This document shows positions 1-7,906 of a stretch of DNA of 34,333 nt, one piece after another. The notes below the pieces were generated by a model. It made no database searches and was not told the origin of the DNA. It worked only from the letters and a program-made list of their open reading frames with translations. The translations under genes and the position numbers were made by a program. The stretch is from Rickettsiales bacterium (GTDB lineage: Bacteria; Pseudomonadota; Alphaproteobacteria; Rickettsiales; UBA3002). Position 1 is the first letter of the stretch. Every line of letters starts with the position of its first letter. The stretch lies in NCBI GenBank assembly GCA_022763105.1, contig JALEGK010000049.1:1-34333 (forward strand). Reading direction: 5' to 3'.

Positions 1-216
1 GTCGAATGGCCACTAAAATACCCCGCTCTATTTGCGAATGGTGAGCAGGCCGAAGAACGGATGCGCCAAGAAATCACAGCTGATGCAGACCGATTAATGA
101 ATGGGGAAGATTCTGAGCTAACCAAACGCATTCGCTCTATTCAAGGCGCAGAGCTATCAGACGGTTGGGCAAGAATGGTCTCAGATGCCCGTCGCGATGG
201 CATCAAGCGCGGCTAA
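1..216 (+). CDS. 3' end of an unrecognised protein (partial)
   Basis: The window opens inside an open frame that runs from base 1 to a TAA at 214-216, giving 71 C-terminal residues. The piece begins with VEWPLKYPALF and is otherwise charged and probably helical, rich in Glu, Asp and Arg, ending in DARRDGIKRG. I see no membrane segment and no motif that names a family. It lies 91 bases upstream of the NDUFA9-like gene on the same strand. Because the start and most of the protein are outside the window, the function cannot be stated. The frame itself is fairly convincing because codon use matches the neighbours and the stop falls just before a short non-coding gap. Confidence 0.6.
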   Translation, partial: VEWPLKYPALFANGEQAEERMRQEITADADRLMNGEDSELTKRIRSIQGAELSDGWARMVSDARRDGIKRG

Positions 217-307
217 TAACGAAGTCCAACACCCCGCAATATAGTATAAGACTTTCACATTGATTTCTAAATGTGATAAAAAGCCCGAAGTCACATCGGA
301 GGGGTTC

Positions 308-1234
308 ATGCATAATCAATGCGTCACAATAGCCGGAGGTTCAGGTTTTCTGGGCCGTTACGTCGTCAAACATTTGGCAAATGAAGGCTGGCGCATCCGT
401 GTGCTCTGTACCGACACCATTGCCGCACAGCATCTAAAGCCCCTAGGCCAAGTCGGTCAGATCACCTTGCAATATGCCGATATCTGCAAACCCGACTCGC
501 TGCAAGGCGTCCTCAAATCATCGGATGCCGTGATCAATCTGGTTGGCATACTCTACGAATCGGGTAAGCACACCTTCAAGAATGTGCATACTGAAGGCAC
601 CCGTCACCTTGTTGAAGAAGCGAAACGGGCTGGCGTATCAGAGTTCATCCAAATCTCTGCACTCGGCGTTGATAAAGCATCCAAGTCACGCTACGCCCAA
701 TCGAAGCTAGAAGCTGAAAACATCGTGCGCCAAGAATTCCCTAGCACTAGCATTATCCGTCCAAGTATCTTGTTTGGATCAGAAGATAATTTCTTCAACC
801 AATTTGCTAAAATGAGTTTGATTGCGCCAGCCCTACCGCTTATCGGCGGTGGTCATACACGCTTCCAACCAGTCTATGTTGATGATGCCGCACGTGCCAT
901 TGTGGCCTGCTTGAACAATGAAGCGGCGCAAGGCAACACTTACGAATTGGGTGGGCCAAAGATTTACAGCTTTAAAGCACTGCTTGAATATTTAGGACAA
1001 GTCATCGAGAAGCCGCGCACCCTACTACCCATCCCATTTGCTGCGGCAAACCTAATTGGCTGCGTCGCGCAGCAACTACCCAAACCACCACTTACAAACG
1101 ATCAAGTAAAGCTTCTGCACTACGACAACATCATCTCTGATGATGCATTAACTCTGAATGATCTAGGCATTGAGGCAACGCCTATCGAATCAGTGGTACC
1201 TCAATATCTCTCCCACTTTAGACGAGTGGCATAA
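308..1234 (+). CDS. Complex I NDUFA9-subunit-like NAD(P)-binding SDR protein
   Basis: 308-residue atypical/extended short-chain dehydrogenase of the group that includes mitochondrial NDUFA9, common in alphaproteobacteria. Seen: an N-terminal Rossmann motif G10-x-x-G13-x-x-G16 (GGSGFLG), INLVGIL after the fourth strand, and Y129-x-x-x-K133 in the usual catalytic position. In mitochondria the homologue is a complex I accessory subunit that binds NADPH; in bacteria the role is less clear, with links to quinone or respiratory complexes, so the function here is inferred from family. I chose the ATG at 308 because GGAGGGG lies just upstream (about 298-304); an in-frame TTG at 260 would add 16 residues without a comparable ribosome site. 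It is followed after only 5 bases by the DUF1189 gene, suggesting co-transcription. Confidence 0.85.
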   Translation: MHNQCVTIAGGSGFLGRYVVKHLANEGWRIRVLCTDTIAAQHLKPLGQVGQITLQYADICKPDSLQGVLKSSDAVINLVGILYESGKHTFKNVHTEGTRHLVEEAKRAGVSEFIQISALGVDKASKSRYAQSKLEAENIVRQEFPSTSIIRPSILFGSEDNFFNQFAKMSLIAPALPLIGGGHTRFQPVYVDDAARAIVACLNNEAAQGNTYELGGPKIYSFKALLEYLGQVIEKPRTLLPIPFAAANLIGCVAQQLPKPPLTNDQVKLLHYDNIISDDALTLNDLGIEATPIESVVPQYLSHFRRVA

Positions 1235-1239
1235 TTCGC

Positions 1240-2103
1240 ATGAACAAAACCTATAATTCTTTCTTCGCAATCTTTGCGTCTGTCTATTCGGCAGATTTGT
1301 ACCGAGATGTTGCAACCAGATGGAAAGGCTATGCGCTGCGCTACCTTTTCTTACTTAACATACTCATCGTGACGCCAACAGCAATCGTCGGCACCATCAT
1401 GTTTGATGAAGCCATGTTCTCACGTGAAAACGATTACCCAAATATGGCAGAAACTTTCCTCGCCGAAATTGCCAGACAAGTACCCAAAATGGAATTCCGG
1501 CACAGTGAGATGCGCGTCATCGATACGGAACGCCATTTAATCCTCGTCTCTGTTGCGGGTAGTATTATTCCGCTAGCCATGATTGACCATGATGCATCTG
1601 AAACAGATTTTACCGAAGAAGGCCCACCTCTCATCTTGAGCAAAAAAAATCTCTATATTCAAAAAGCATCTGGATCTATTGAGATTAAATCCTGGGAATC
1701 ACTTGGGGTTACAGATCGTTACTTCGATTCAATTGTAGTCGCTGACTTAGGTTCATACGCGTTACAAGAATTCGAAAAAGAACGCCCTCGTTTTATGGTA
1801 ATGGCCGGCATCTTTATCTGGTGCCTGGCACTGCTATTGCTGTTCTTCTGGCGTGTTTTATTATCACTCATATACGGCGTTGCTGCCATCGGCCTAAGCT
1901 CAATGCTCAGTAACAGGCTAGACTTTATCACCGCATCTAGAATTTCTGCTGTGGCTATGACTCCGGCAATCTTAATCGACATCGCGCTCGCCCTGGTCGT
2001 TCAAGACACGATGATGTGGCCGTTATTCGCTGTAATCACAATTGGTTATATTACTTACGCTATCCGCAGCCTTGAGCCTGTAGACGAGCCGGAGCAATCT
2101 TAG
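1240..2103 (+). CDS. DUF1189-family inner-membrane protein
   Basis: 287 residues. The N-terminus has the DUF1189 signature: a short amphipathic start, then SxxLYRDVATRWKG followed by a hydrophobic helix (about residues 31-54). A hydrophilic middle (about 60-180) is probably periplasmic. Hydrophobic segments follow at about 184-205, 207-225, 235-252 and 256-275, giving roughly five membrane helices. The family has no established biochemical function. It begins 5 bases after the NDUFA9-like gene and precedes the GST-like gene by 13 bases, so a four-gene transcript (NDUFA9-like, DUF1189, GST, glutaredoxin) is likely. Family assignment rests on the conserved N-terminal block and topology. Confidence 0.8.
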   Translation: MNKTYNSFFAIFASVYSADLYRDVATRWKGYALRYLFLLNILIVTPTAIVGTIMFDEAMFSRENDYPNMAETFLAEIARQVPKMEFRHSEMRVIDTERHLILVSVAGSIIPLAMIDHDASETDFTEEGPPLILSKKNLYIQKASGSIEIKSWESLGVTDRYFDSIVVADLGSYALQEFEKERPRFMVMAGIFIWCLALLLLFFWRVLLSLIYGVAAIGLSSMLSNRLDFITASRISAVAMTPAILIDIALALVVQDTMMWPLFAVITIGYITYAIRSLEPVDEPEQS

Positions 2104-2116
2104 GTATTGTATTGTT

Positions 2117-2785
2117 ATGTTTGCGTTATTTCATTCTCCATTGATGCCCGCCTGCCGTAAAGTCAGAGTCTTGCTGCGCGAAAAAGAAATCGACTTCCAA
2201 TTGGTAGAAGAAGATTTTTGGCAACGCCGCGTTGACTTCTTCCGCCTAAACCCAGCCGGTGAAGTGCCCGTGCTAATGGATGAAAAAGCACTGACCCTGT
2301 GTGGTGCTTATTCAATCTGCGAATATCTCGAAGAAGCCTTCAAAGAAGTGCGCCTGATGGGTTACCGCCCAGAAGAAAGCGCAGAGATTAGACGATTGGT
2401 TGAATGGTTCGACGTGAAATTCGAAAAAGAAGTCACCAACAATATCTTATTCGAAAAAGTCTATCGCCGCCTGATGGGTTACGGTGAGCCAAGCTCAGAA
2501 GCCATCCGTGCGGGTAAGAAAAACCTATCCTTCCACATGGATTACCTGAACTATCTTCTCAATGACCGTAACTGGCTTGCAGGAGAATATATCACCCTTG
2601 CCGATATCACCGCCGCATCACAACTCTCAGCGCTTGATTATCTGGGCGATGTCGATTGGGAAGGCCGTCCATGCGTGAAAGATTGGTACGCACTGATCAA
2701 GTCACGCCCATCATTCAGAGAAATTTTAGAGGACCGCATCACTGGTTTTCGTCCCCCATCGCACTATATGGATCCTGACTTTTAA
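2117..2785 (+). CDS. Glutathione S-transferase family protein
   Basis: 222 residues. Residues 1-80 form a thioredoxin-like GST N-terminal domain: FALFHSPLMPACRKVRVLL at the start, then NPAGEVPVL with the cis-proline preceding the glutathione-binding strand, then CGAYSICEYLEE. The rest (about 90-215) is an all-helical GST C-terminal domain with the WLAGEYITLADITAAS N-capping/hydrophobic staple motif. This supports a cytosolic glutathione-dependent or stringent-starvation-protein-like role, but substrate cannot be told from sequence. It sits 18 bases before a glutaredoxin gene, so both genes of the pair use or resemble glutathione chemistry. The start is the ATG at 2117; the upstream AGG is rather far away, so translation may be partly coupled to the preceding gene. 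Confidence 0.88.
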   Translation: MFALFHSPLMPACRKVRVLLREKEIDFQLVEEDFWQRRVDFFRLNPAGEVPVLMDEKALTLCGAYSICEYLEEAFKEVRLMGYRPEESAEIRRLVEWFDVKFEKEVTNNILFEKVYRRLMGYGEPSSEAIRAGKKNLSFHMDYLNYLLNDRNWLAGEYITLADITAASQLSALDYLGDVDWEGRPCVKDWYALIKSRPSFREILEDRITGFRPPSHYMDPDF

Positions 2786-2803
2786 TCTTCATCGGAGGCC
2801 ACC

Positions 2804-3058
2804 ATGGCAGAGATTCTTATCTATTCCACCCCTGTATGCCCATATTGCGTGCGTGCAAAACAATTACTAAGCGATAAATCAGTCGCTTTCACAGAGATCG
2901 ATGTATCCGACCCGCAAGAGCGTATGAAGCTGCTAGAAAAAGCAAACGGACAACGCACCGTGCCACAAATCTTCATTGGCGATAAGCATATTGGCGGCTA
3001 TGACGATCTGGCGAAACTGGACCGCTCAGGCGAGTTGGATGAACTGCTAGCCAGCTAA
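2804..3058 (+). CDS. grxC: Glutaredoxin 3 (GrxC family)
   Basis: 84-residue dithiol glutaredoxin, the normal size for GrxC. The active site is C12-P-Y-C15 following the first strand, with the TVPQIFIG cis-proline motif and the GGYDDL glutathione-binding turn downstream. It reduces disulfides and glutathione mixed disulfides in the cytosol using glutathione. The ATG at 2804 has a good ribosome site (ATCGGAGG, about 2791-2798). It is the last gene of the apparent four-gene run starting at 308; the 183 bases that follow carry no gene and no convincing terminator. Confidence 0.95.
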   Translation: MAEILIYSTPVCPYCVRAKQLLSDKSVAFTEIDVSDPQERMKLLEKANGQRTVPQIFIGDKHIGGYDDLAKLDRSGELDELLAS

Positions 3059-3166
3059 TTCTGTTGCCACTTCATCACAATTGCACCAGCGGCGTCAGCA
3101 TTCCGCCCACATCTTGCTGAGATAAAAGCACTTTTGCTTAACAGCAGGCAGGGCTAGATTTTACAC

Positions 3167-3179
3167 TGACTCAAAGTCA
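3167..3179. promoter_or_regulatory. Short inverted repeat upstream of the histidine kinase gene
   Basis: TGACT-CAA-AGTCA is a perfect 5-bp inverted repeat with a 3-base centre, about 63 bases before the kinase start, in a non-coding gap of 183 bases (3059-3241). It could be an operator for a dimeric regulator, but a repeat this short can occur by chance and there is no second copy in the window. Confidence 0.2.
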
Positions 3180-3241
3180 AAAATAGTGGATACACAAACC
3201 GGCAAGCGCAAGGTTGCGAATATACGCAACAAGAGGTTGAT

Positions 3242-4492
3242 ATGGTTTGGTGGATGTGGACTGCCCCATTCGCTTCAGCAATGATGAATCCTGTTTTTCA
3301 GGATGCTGAAGCACACACGGAGCAGCCAAAAGAAAACACAAATGGACAGCATTACGATGCGCTGGCCGAACATGGGCTGCAAGCCTGCTGCAACTGGCGT
3401 CCTGATGATGGCTTTTATCATTTCTCCTCAAATTGGATTCGTGTAACGGGAGTGTCTGCACCAGATAGCAAAGGCACACATTTCTACGAGCATTTTCATC
3501 CCGATAGTCAGGCAGAATTTGAACAGGGCATTAAAACCCTCTTCCACCCTGACCCGCAAGAAATCACCGATAGCTACAGCTTTGATGCGCAAATCATGCG
3601 CGGCGATGGCTATTGGGCATGGCATCACCTCACACTCATCCCAATGAGACGAGGTGCAAACTCTTTTGTCTCTGTTTTGTTGCAAGACGTGACCGAGCGC
3701 AAATCGATGCAGCAAGATGTTGAACTGGCTAAGCGCGAATCAGACATTGCCAATTATGGCCGCTCGTCATTTCTATCGAACATGAGCCACGAACTTCGCA
3801 CGCCACTTAATGCGATTATGGGCTTTGCGCAATTGCTCGACCAACAATCCAGACAAGGGCATGTGCAGCAATCAAACGACTACCTGAAGCTTATCCAACA
3901 AAGTGGCGAAGAGCTGCTTACCAAAATCAACGATCTGATCGAGATTGCAAATATCGATGCCACATCAGCTCGCCTCTATGAGGAGCCAATCAACCTCAGA
4001 GAGATTATTGATGCCGCAATGGAGATGCATAGCCATCTGGCATTCGAAAAAGATATCTCGCTTCTATTAGATAACCGTGTACCGCAATTAGTGCTCATGG
4101 CTGATCGCACCAAATGCATTCATATTCTGAGTCACCTCATATCGAATGCCATTAAGCATAGCCAATCATCGGGGCAGGTCATTATCACCGCTAAAGCTGA
4201 CACTAAGGACGGCATTACCATCAGCGTGAAAGATAGCGGTATTGGCATCACGAATAAGCATCTAGAAGAGATCAAAGACGCACTTCGTTCACGCCAATGT
4301 TATTACCGCACCGATATTTCAAGCGTAAGACTGGGGCTTTCAATCGCTAAAGAGTTCGCCGAATTGCATGATGGTCAAATCGACATTCAAAGCGCGCCCG
4401 ATCAAGGAACCTGTGCCAGCCTTCATATTCCAAGCGGCCGTATCGTTAGCCTTTCTGCAAAGGTAAAACCGAAAATCGCTAGCCTCGCATAG
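3242..4492 (+). CDS. Soluble PAS-domain sensor histidine kinase
   Basis: 416 residues, no obvious membrane helix beyond a mildly hydrophobic first 15 residues. A PAS-fold domain covers about 45-155 (ending in QDVTERK, the usual PAS-to-kinase junction). The HisKA dimerisation domain follows with phospho-acceptor H183 in FLSNMSHELRTPLN. The HATPase_c domain has the N box (SNAIKH, N302) and G1 box (VKDSGIGI, D331). The G2 region reads SSVRLGLSIAKE rather than GTGLGLSI, so this ATP-lid motif is degenerate. It should sense a cytosolic cue and phosphorylate an unlinked regulator; the lone receiver at 11483 is one candidate, by inference only. An in-frame ATG at 3284 is an alternative start that would remove the hydrophobic N-terminus. 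Confidence 0.88.
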   Translation: MVWWMWTAPFASAMMNPVFQDAEAHTEQPKENTNGQHYDALAEHGLQACCNWRPDDGFYHFSSNWIRVTGVSAPDSKGTHFYEHFHPDSQAEFEQGIKTLFHPDPQEITDSYSFDAQIMRGDGYWAWHHLTLIPMRRGANSFVSVLLQDVTERKSMQQDVELAKRESDIANYGRSSFLSNMSHELRTPLNAIMGFAQLLDQQSRQGHVQQSNDYLKLIQQSGEELLTKINDLIEIANIDATSARLYEEPINLREIIDAAMEMHSHLAFEKDISLLLDNRVPQLVLMADRTKCIHILSHLISNAIKHSQSSGQVIITAKADTKDGITISVKDSGIGITNKHLEEIKDALRSRQCYYRTDISSVRLGLSIAKEFAELHDGQIDIQSAPDQGTCASLHIPSGRIVSLSAKVKPKIASLA

Positions 4493-4518
4493 GCTTGAGC
4501 TTTGCATGCTTAGGCGCT

Positions 4519-5151
4519 ATGATGGCGCCCATGAGAGACATTCAACGCACCATTCTTGAAGCAGCCTTGCCCCTCATCCCTTTTGAGGGATGGAGCATGT
4601 CGACATTAGAAAAAGCGGCGAGCGAAGCCAAGCTCTCACCATTAGATGCGCAGCGTGCTTTCCCTGAAGGTATCACCCAAGCGCTACAAATATTTTCCGC
4701 TGATGCAGATGAAAAAATGTTGCAGACCCTAGAGTCTGATTACAGCATGGACACCATGAAAATCCGCGAGCGAATTAGCACAGCCGTTATGGTTCGCCTG
4801 AAACAGAACCTAGCCCACCGCGAAGCCGTTCGAAGAGGACTTGCCTACTTTGCTCTGCCGTGGAATATGCCCGCCGGTACGCAGTCTTTATACAAAACGG
4901 TGGATGCAATGTGGAAGGCCGCTGGCGATACCTCAACCGATTTCAACTTCTACACCAAGCGCGCGACATTAGCGAAAGTCTATATGACAACCCTAAGTGT
5001 TTGGCTCAATGATGATTCAGACGAGCTAGCAGATACGCAAGCCTTTCTGGCACGTCGTATTGAAGATGTCATGCAGATTGAAAAGCTCAAGGCGAATTGC
5101 AGAAAAGCAGTCGAGAACTCGCCTCTGTCTACACTCTTCAAAGCTTCTTAG
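4519..5151 (+). CDS. COQ9 family protein (ubiquinone biosynthesis accessory factor)
   Basis: 210 residues from the ATG at 4519. The N-terminal half has a TetR-like helix-turn-helix fold (ILEAALPLIPFEGWSMSTLEKAA), and the C-terminal half has the COQ9 pattern: RGLAYFALPWN, then LYKTVDAMWKAAGDTSTDFNFYTKRATLAKVY and a final W-containing helix. In mitochondria COQ9 binds lipids and presents ubiquinone intermediates to COQ7; alphaproteobacterial homologues are assumed to have a related role. In-frame ATGs at 4522 and 4531 are equally possible starts and none has a strong ribosome site. The gene is 26 bases after the kinase gene. Its stop overlaps by two bases the stop of the converging gene on the other strand. 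Confidence 0.85.
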   Translation: MMAPMRDIQRTILEAALPLIPFEGWSMSTLEKAASEAKLSPLDAQRAFPEGITQALQIFSADADEKMLQTLESDYSMDTMKIRERISTAVMVRLKQNLAHREAVRRGLAYFALPWNMPAGTQSLYKTVDAMWKAAGDTSTDFNFYTKRATLAKVYMTTLSVWLNDDSDELADTQAFLARRIEDVMQIEKLKANCRKAVENSPLSTLFKAS

Positions 5152-5783
5152 GCAAATTCCATATCGAACTCAGGCGCCTTCAAAATCGCGGCTTCCTGCG
5201 TATTGATAGCGTAATATAAAACCGACCCGGATATCATCGAAATGGTGCGGAATTTCTGATAGCGCAGCTTGCTAATTTTATCCTGCATCAGCTCCATTAA
5301 AATTTCGGTATGCATGCAGCAATCACCATTCTCTTCCAGCACTAAATCGCAATGCTCCATTTCCGGAACACTCGCAAAGTAATTATGTATTTTGTAGTTC
5401 TTCTTCTGAACCCGCACGCAAGCTAAATCACTGACGCGTTGCTCTGGGCGGTAATCCATATAATCGTTTACATTATCAATACGGCGATAATTCATCGCCT
5501 TCTTCAACCACACCTGATAATCGGCGGTAGTCACTTTCGTCATCTCTGCACCATACACGCCCGTGTCATCAGCAATCGTAAAGTCTGGCCCTTCGCCTTG
5601 ATGGTTCTTGATAAAATCAACCGGAAACGAAAACAGATTATAATGTTTGAGAATGGCGAAATATTGAATCAGGCATGCCACTTCGATCTTATCTTGTTCT
5701 TCTAACGATGAGTGAAACAACTCGTTGAAGCAGGCATCTACTTCATCTTCCGAATATACGCTGCGAAAGAACACCGGATTCAT
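5148..5783 (-). CDS. Hypothetical protein, possible PD-(D/E)XK-like fold
   Basis: 211 residues from ATG at 5783 (a GTG at 5789 would add two). I do not recognise a named family. A central block reads GEGPDFTIADD...YGAEMTKV: an Asp in PDF (about residue 67) followed 13 residues later by Glu in AEMTK. This spacing and the predicted strand-turn-strand resemble the metal-binding core of PD-(D/E)XK nucleases and the related 'PDF...EVT' proteins. However, the third position (E-x-K) is E-x-x-K, so the match is suggestive only. It is followed by basic and aromatic residues and a later hydrophobic strand pair (SMISGSVLYYAIN). There are no signal or membrane segments. It converges on the COQ9 gene and has no operon partner, which argues against a restriction-modification unit. 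Confidence 0.65.
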   Translation of the reverse strand: MNPVFFRSVYSEDEVDACFNELFHSSLEEQDKIEVACLIQYFAILKHYNLFSFPVDFIKNHQGEGPDFTIADDTGVYGAEMTKVTTADYQVWLKKAMNYRRIDNVNDYMDYRPEQRVSDLACVRVQKKNYKIHNYFASVPEMEHCDLVLEENGDCCMHTEILMELMQDKISKLRYQKFRTISMISGSVLYYAINTQEAAILKAPEFDMEFA

Positions 5784-5845
5784 GCCCACATGATAACACG
5801 ATTTATCAATAATTAAGATGGTTAGAATGTGGGGTGTGAAAAATC

Positions 5846-6412
5846 TTACTGACGGCCAACGACATGCATAGCACGAGACTCGTCTACAATATCCTGAAAA
5901 TGGTTTTCAGTGCGTTGCCCCTCGCGCGCGGGGTGCCACCCCTGAGTGTAATCAGGAATAGCCTGTGTAGAATGAAGTCCTTTGCCAGATGCCAACTCCA
6001 GACGGCCTTCAATCTCATCAAGAAATCCCTCATACTTTTCTGAAGTCTCCAGCTCGGCATCAACTTTTGGATCGTTCAAAAAAGCGGCAGATAAACCCAA
6101 AGCGGTAAATGCTGCGCCAATTTTAAAGAACGCGCCTGCAGCAGGGAAATTGCCGGTTGCTAAACCAATGACCATTCCCACAGCACACAAAGCTGCCACA
6201 CCAAGTGACAAACCACTGAAAATACCAATACCGTTAGGCTTCACTTCCGTTGGGTTCATCTTGGAATAGGCATAAAGACTGGGCACATTGACACCATATG
6301 CATCACGCAAATATTGCGCTCGTTCGCCTAACTCATAGCGTCTTGCGCCTAATTTGTTCGAATCTTCCACATTGTCGAGACGGAAGGAATTGACAATATC
6401 TAATATGCTCAT
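5846..6412 (-). CDS. Hypothetical two-helix membrane protein behind a PHO-box-like site
   Basis: 188 residues, no family recognised. Residues 1-60 are hydrophilic and helical. Two hydrophobic segments follow at about 63-85 (FSGLSLGVAALCAVGMVIGL) and 92-111 (AGAFFKIGAAFTALGLSAAFL), joined by a short Gly/Pro turn, so a membrane hairpin is likely. The C-terminal 75 residues are charged and end in MHVVGRQ. A strong ribosome site (AGGAGA, 6418-6423) sets the start. The gene is monocistronic, lying 82 bases after lpdA and 62 bases before the next gene. Its upstream region holds a site matching PHO boxes (6458-6475), so phosphate-responsive expression is inferred. The layout, a central hydrophobic part with hydrophilic ends, resembles the 250-residue protein at 15837, but I see no clear sequence homology between them. 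Confidence 0.75.
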   Translation of the reverse strand: MSILDIVNSFRLDNVEDSNKLGARRYELGERAQYLRDAYGVNVPSLYAYSKMNPTEVKPNGIGIFSGLSLGVAALCAVGMVIGLATGNFPAAGAFFKIGAAFTALGLSAAFLNDPKVDAELETSEKYEGFLDEIEGRLELASGKGLHSTQAIPDYTQGWHPAREGQRTENHFQDIVDESRAMHVVGRQ

Positions 6413-6457
6413 GGCTTTCTCCTAGCTTAACTATAGAAGAAAACCTCTAAAAGCGGT

Positions 6458-6475
6458 GTGACAGTTTCATGAAAT
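6458..6475 (-). promoter_or_regulatory. PHO-box-like site upstream of the 188-residue membrane protein gene
   Basis: Read on the minus strand the site is ATTTCAT-GAAA-CTGTCAC. Compared with the PhoB consensus of two CTGTCAT repeats separated by four A/T-rich bases, 11 of 14 repeat positions match and the period is exactly 11. It lies 46 bases upstream of the start at 6412. A hexamer TATAGT (6430-6435) is 22 bases downstream, one further 11-base step away, with a weak third repeat CTTTTAG in the right register. Fifteen bases (GTGACAGTTTCATGA on the plus strand) are identical to the site at 16665-16679. Confidence 0.45.
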
Positions 6476-6478
6476 ATA

Positions 6479-6490
6479 CTGCTAAAGCAG
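6479..6490 (-). terminator. Weak hairpin just after lpdA
   Basis: CTGC-TAAA-GCAG forms a small 4-bp stem immediately downstream of the lpdA stop, followed on the minus strand by TATATTT. It is the only terminator-like structure between the pdh operon and the next gene, but the stem is short and the T-tract poor. Confidence 0.25.
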
Positions 6491-6494
6491 CGAT

Positions 6495-7895
6495 TTACAT
6501 ATGAATCGCTTTGCCATACGCATCCAGCACCGACTCATGCATCATCTCAGACAAGGTCGGATGAGGGAAAATGGTATGCATCAGATCTTCTTCTGTGCCT
6601 TCCATTTGCATGGCAATCGCATAGCCCTGAATCATCTCGGTCACCTCAGCACCCACCATATGTGCGCCTAGCAGCTCACCAGAATCAGCGTCAAACACAG
6701 TCTTCACCATGCCTTCTGGCTCACCCAGAGCAATCGCCTTACCATTCCCGATAAATGGGAAACGACCGACTTTCACATTATGACCCGCCGCTTTGGCTTT
6801 CGCCTCGGTCAGACCAACGCTTGCCACTTGCGGACGACAATAGGTGCAACCAGGAACACGTTCAGTCTTAAGCGGCTTCACATGATGCCCGGCAATCTTC
6901 TCAACACACAACACACCTTCATGGCTCGCTTTATGCGCCAACCAAGGTGGGCCGGTCAAATCACCAATAGCGTACACGCCTTTCTCATGCGTCTCGCACC
7001 ATTCATTGGTGATGATATGCGTTTTCTCCACCTTCACTTTGGTGCCCTCAAGGCCAATATTCTCAACATTACCGACAATACCGACGGCTAGAATCACACG
7101 ATCAAACGTCTCGGTTTTCTCTTTACCGTCTTTGTCTTTCAACGTGGCCTTCACATTATTTTTGCCTTTTTCCAGTTTAGTCACATTGGTACTGGTCTTC
7201 ACCTTCATACCCTGAGACTCAAACTGCTTTTGTACGAACGGAGAAATCTCTTCATCTTCCACTGGCAAAATACGATCCATCACTTCCACAAGCGTCACAT
7301 CCGCACCCATATTCTGATAGAAGCTCGCAAACTCAGAACCAATCGCGCCCGAACCAATCACGAGCAACTTCTTAGGGAATGTGTCTGGCACCATTGCTTC
7401 TTTGTAGGTCCACACCAACTTACCATCTGGCTCTAGGCCCGGCAGGTTACGCGCACGTGCACCGGTTGCCAAAATGATATGCTTCGCATCCAAATCAGCG
7501 ACTTTCTTTTTCTTATCATCGACCACAGATAATTTACCCGCACCTGCAAGCGCCCCATGACCATCATAAACGGTGATCTTATTTTTCTTCATCAGGTGTT
7601 TGATGCCTTGCGTTAACTGCGAAGAAACATCGCGCGAACGCTTCACCACTTTCTTCAAATCAAACGACACGTCTTTGACAGAAAAACCATAAGACTCGGC
7701 GTCATTGAACAGATGAAAAATTTCAGAGTTGCGCAGCAATGCTTTGGTCGGAATGCAACCCCAATTCAAACAAATACCACCCAAATGCTCGCGCTCAACA
7801 AGCGCGGTCTTCATGCCTAATTGTGCTGCACGAATTGCTGCAACATAACCACCCGGGCCACCGCCCAATACTACGATATCGTATTTATCTGACAT
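6495..7895 (-). CDS. lpdA: Dihydrolipoyl dehydrogenase (E3)
   Basis: 466 residues, normal length. It reoxidises the dihydrolipoyl groups of the pyruvate dehydrogenase E2 with FAD and NAD+. Seen: N-terminal FAD motif GGGPGG (about 11-16), redox-active disulfide C42-x-x-x-x-C47 in GGICLNWGCIPTK, a central NAD-binding GSGAIGSEFA motif, the GVYAIGDLTG second FAD motif, and the C-terminal H445-P-x-x-x-x-E450 catalytic pair. A ribosome site (AGAGGA) precedes the start. It is the last gene of the operon pdhA-pdhB-pdhC-lpdA, starting 11 bases after pdhC, so it is the E3 dedicated to this complex, although it may also serve the 2-oxoglutarate complex. Confidence 0.97.
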   Translation of the reverse strand: MSDKYDIVVLGGGPGGYVAAIRAAQLGMKTALVEREHLGGICLNWGCIPTKALLRNSEIFHLFNDAESYGFSVKDVSFDLKKVVKRSRDVSSQLTQGIKHLMKKNKITVYDGHGALAGAGKLSVVDDKKKKVADLDAKHIILATGARARNLPGLEPDGKLVWTYKEAMVPDTFPKKLLVIGSGAIGSEFASFYQNMGADVTLVEVMDRILPVEDEEISPFVQKQFESQGMKVKTSTNVTKLEKGKNNVKATLKDKDGKEKTETFDRVILAVGIVGNVENIGLEGTKVKVEKTHIITNEWCETHEKGVYAIGDLTGPPWLAHKASHEGVLCVEKIAGHHVKPLKTERVPGCTYCRPQVASVGLTEAKAKAAGHNVKVGRFPFIGNGKAIALGEPEGMVKTVFDADSGELLGAHMVGAEVTEMIQGYAIAMQMEGTEEDLMHTIFPHPTLSEMMHESVLDAYGKAIHM

Positions 7896-7906
7896 GAAAA
7901 TTCCTC

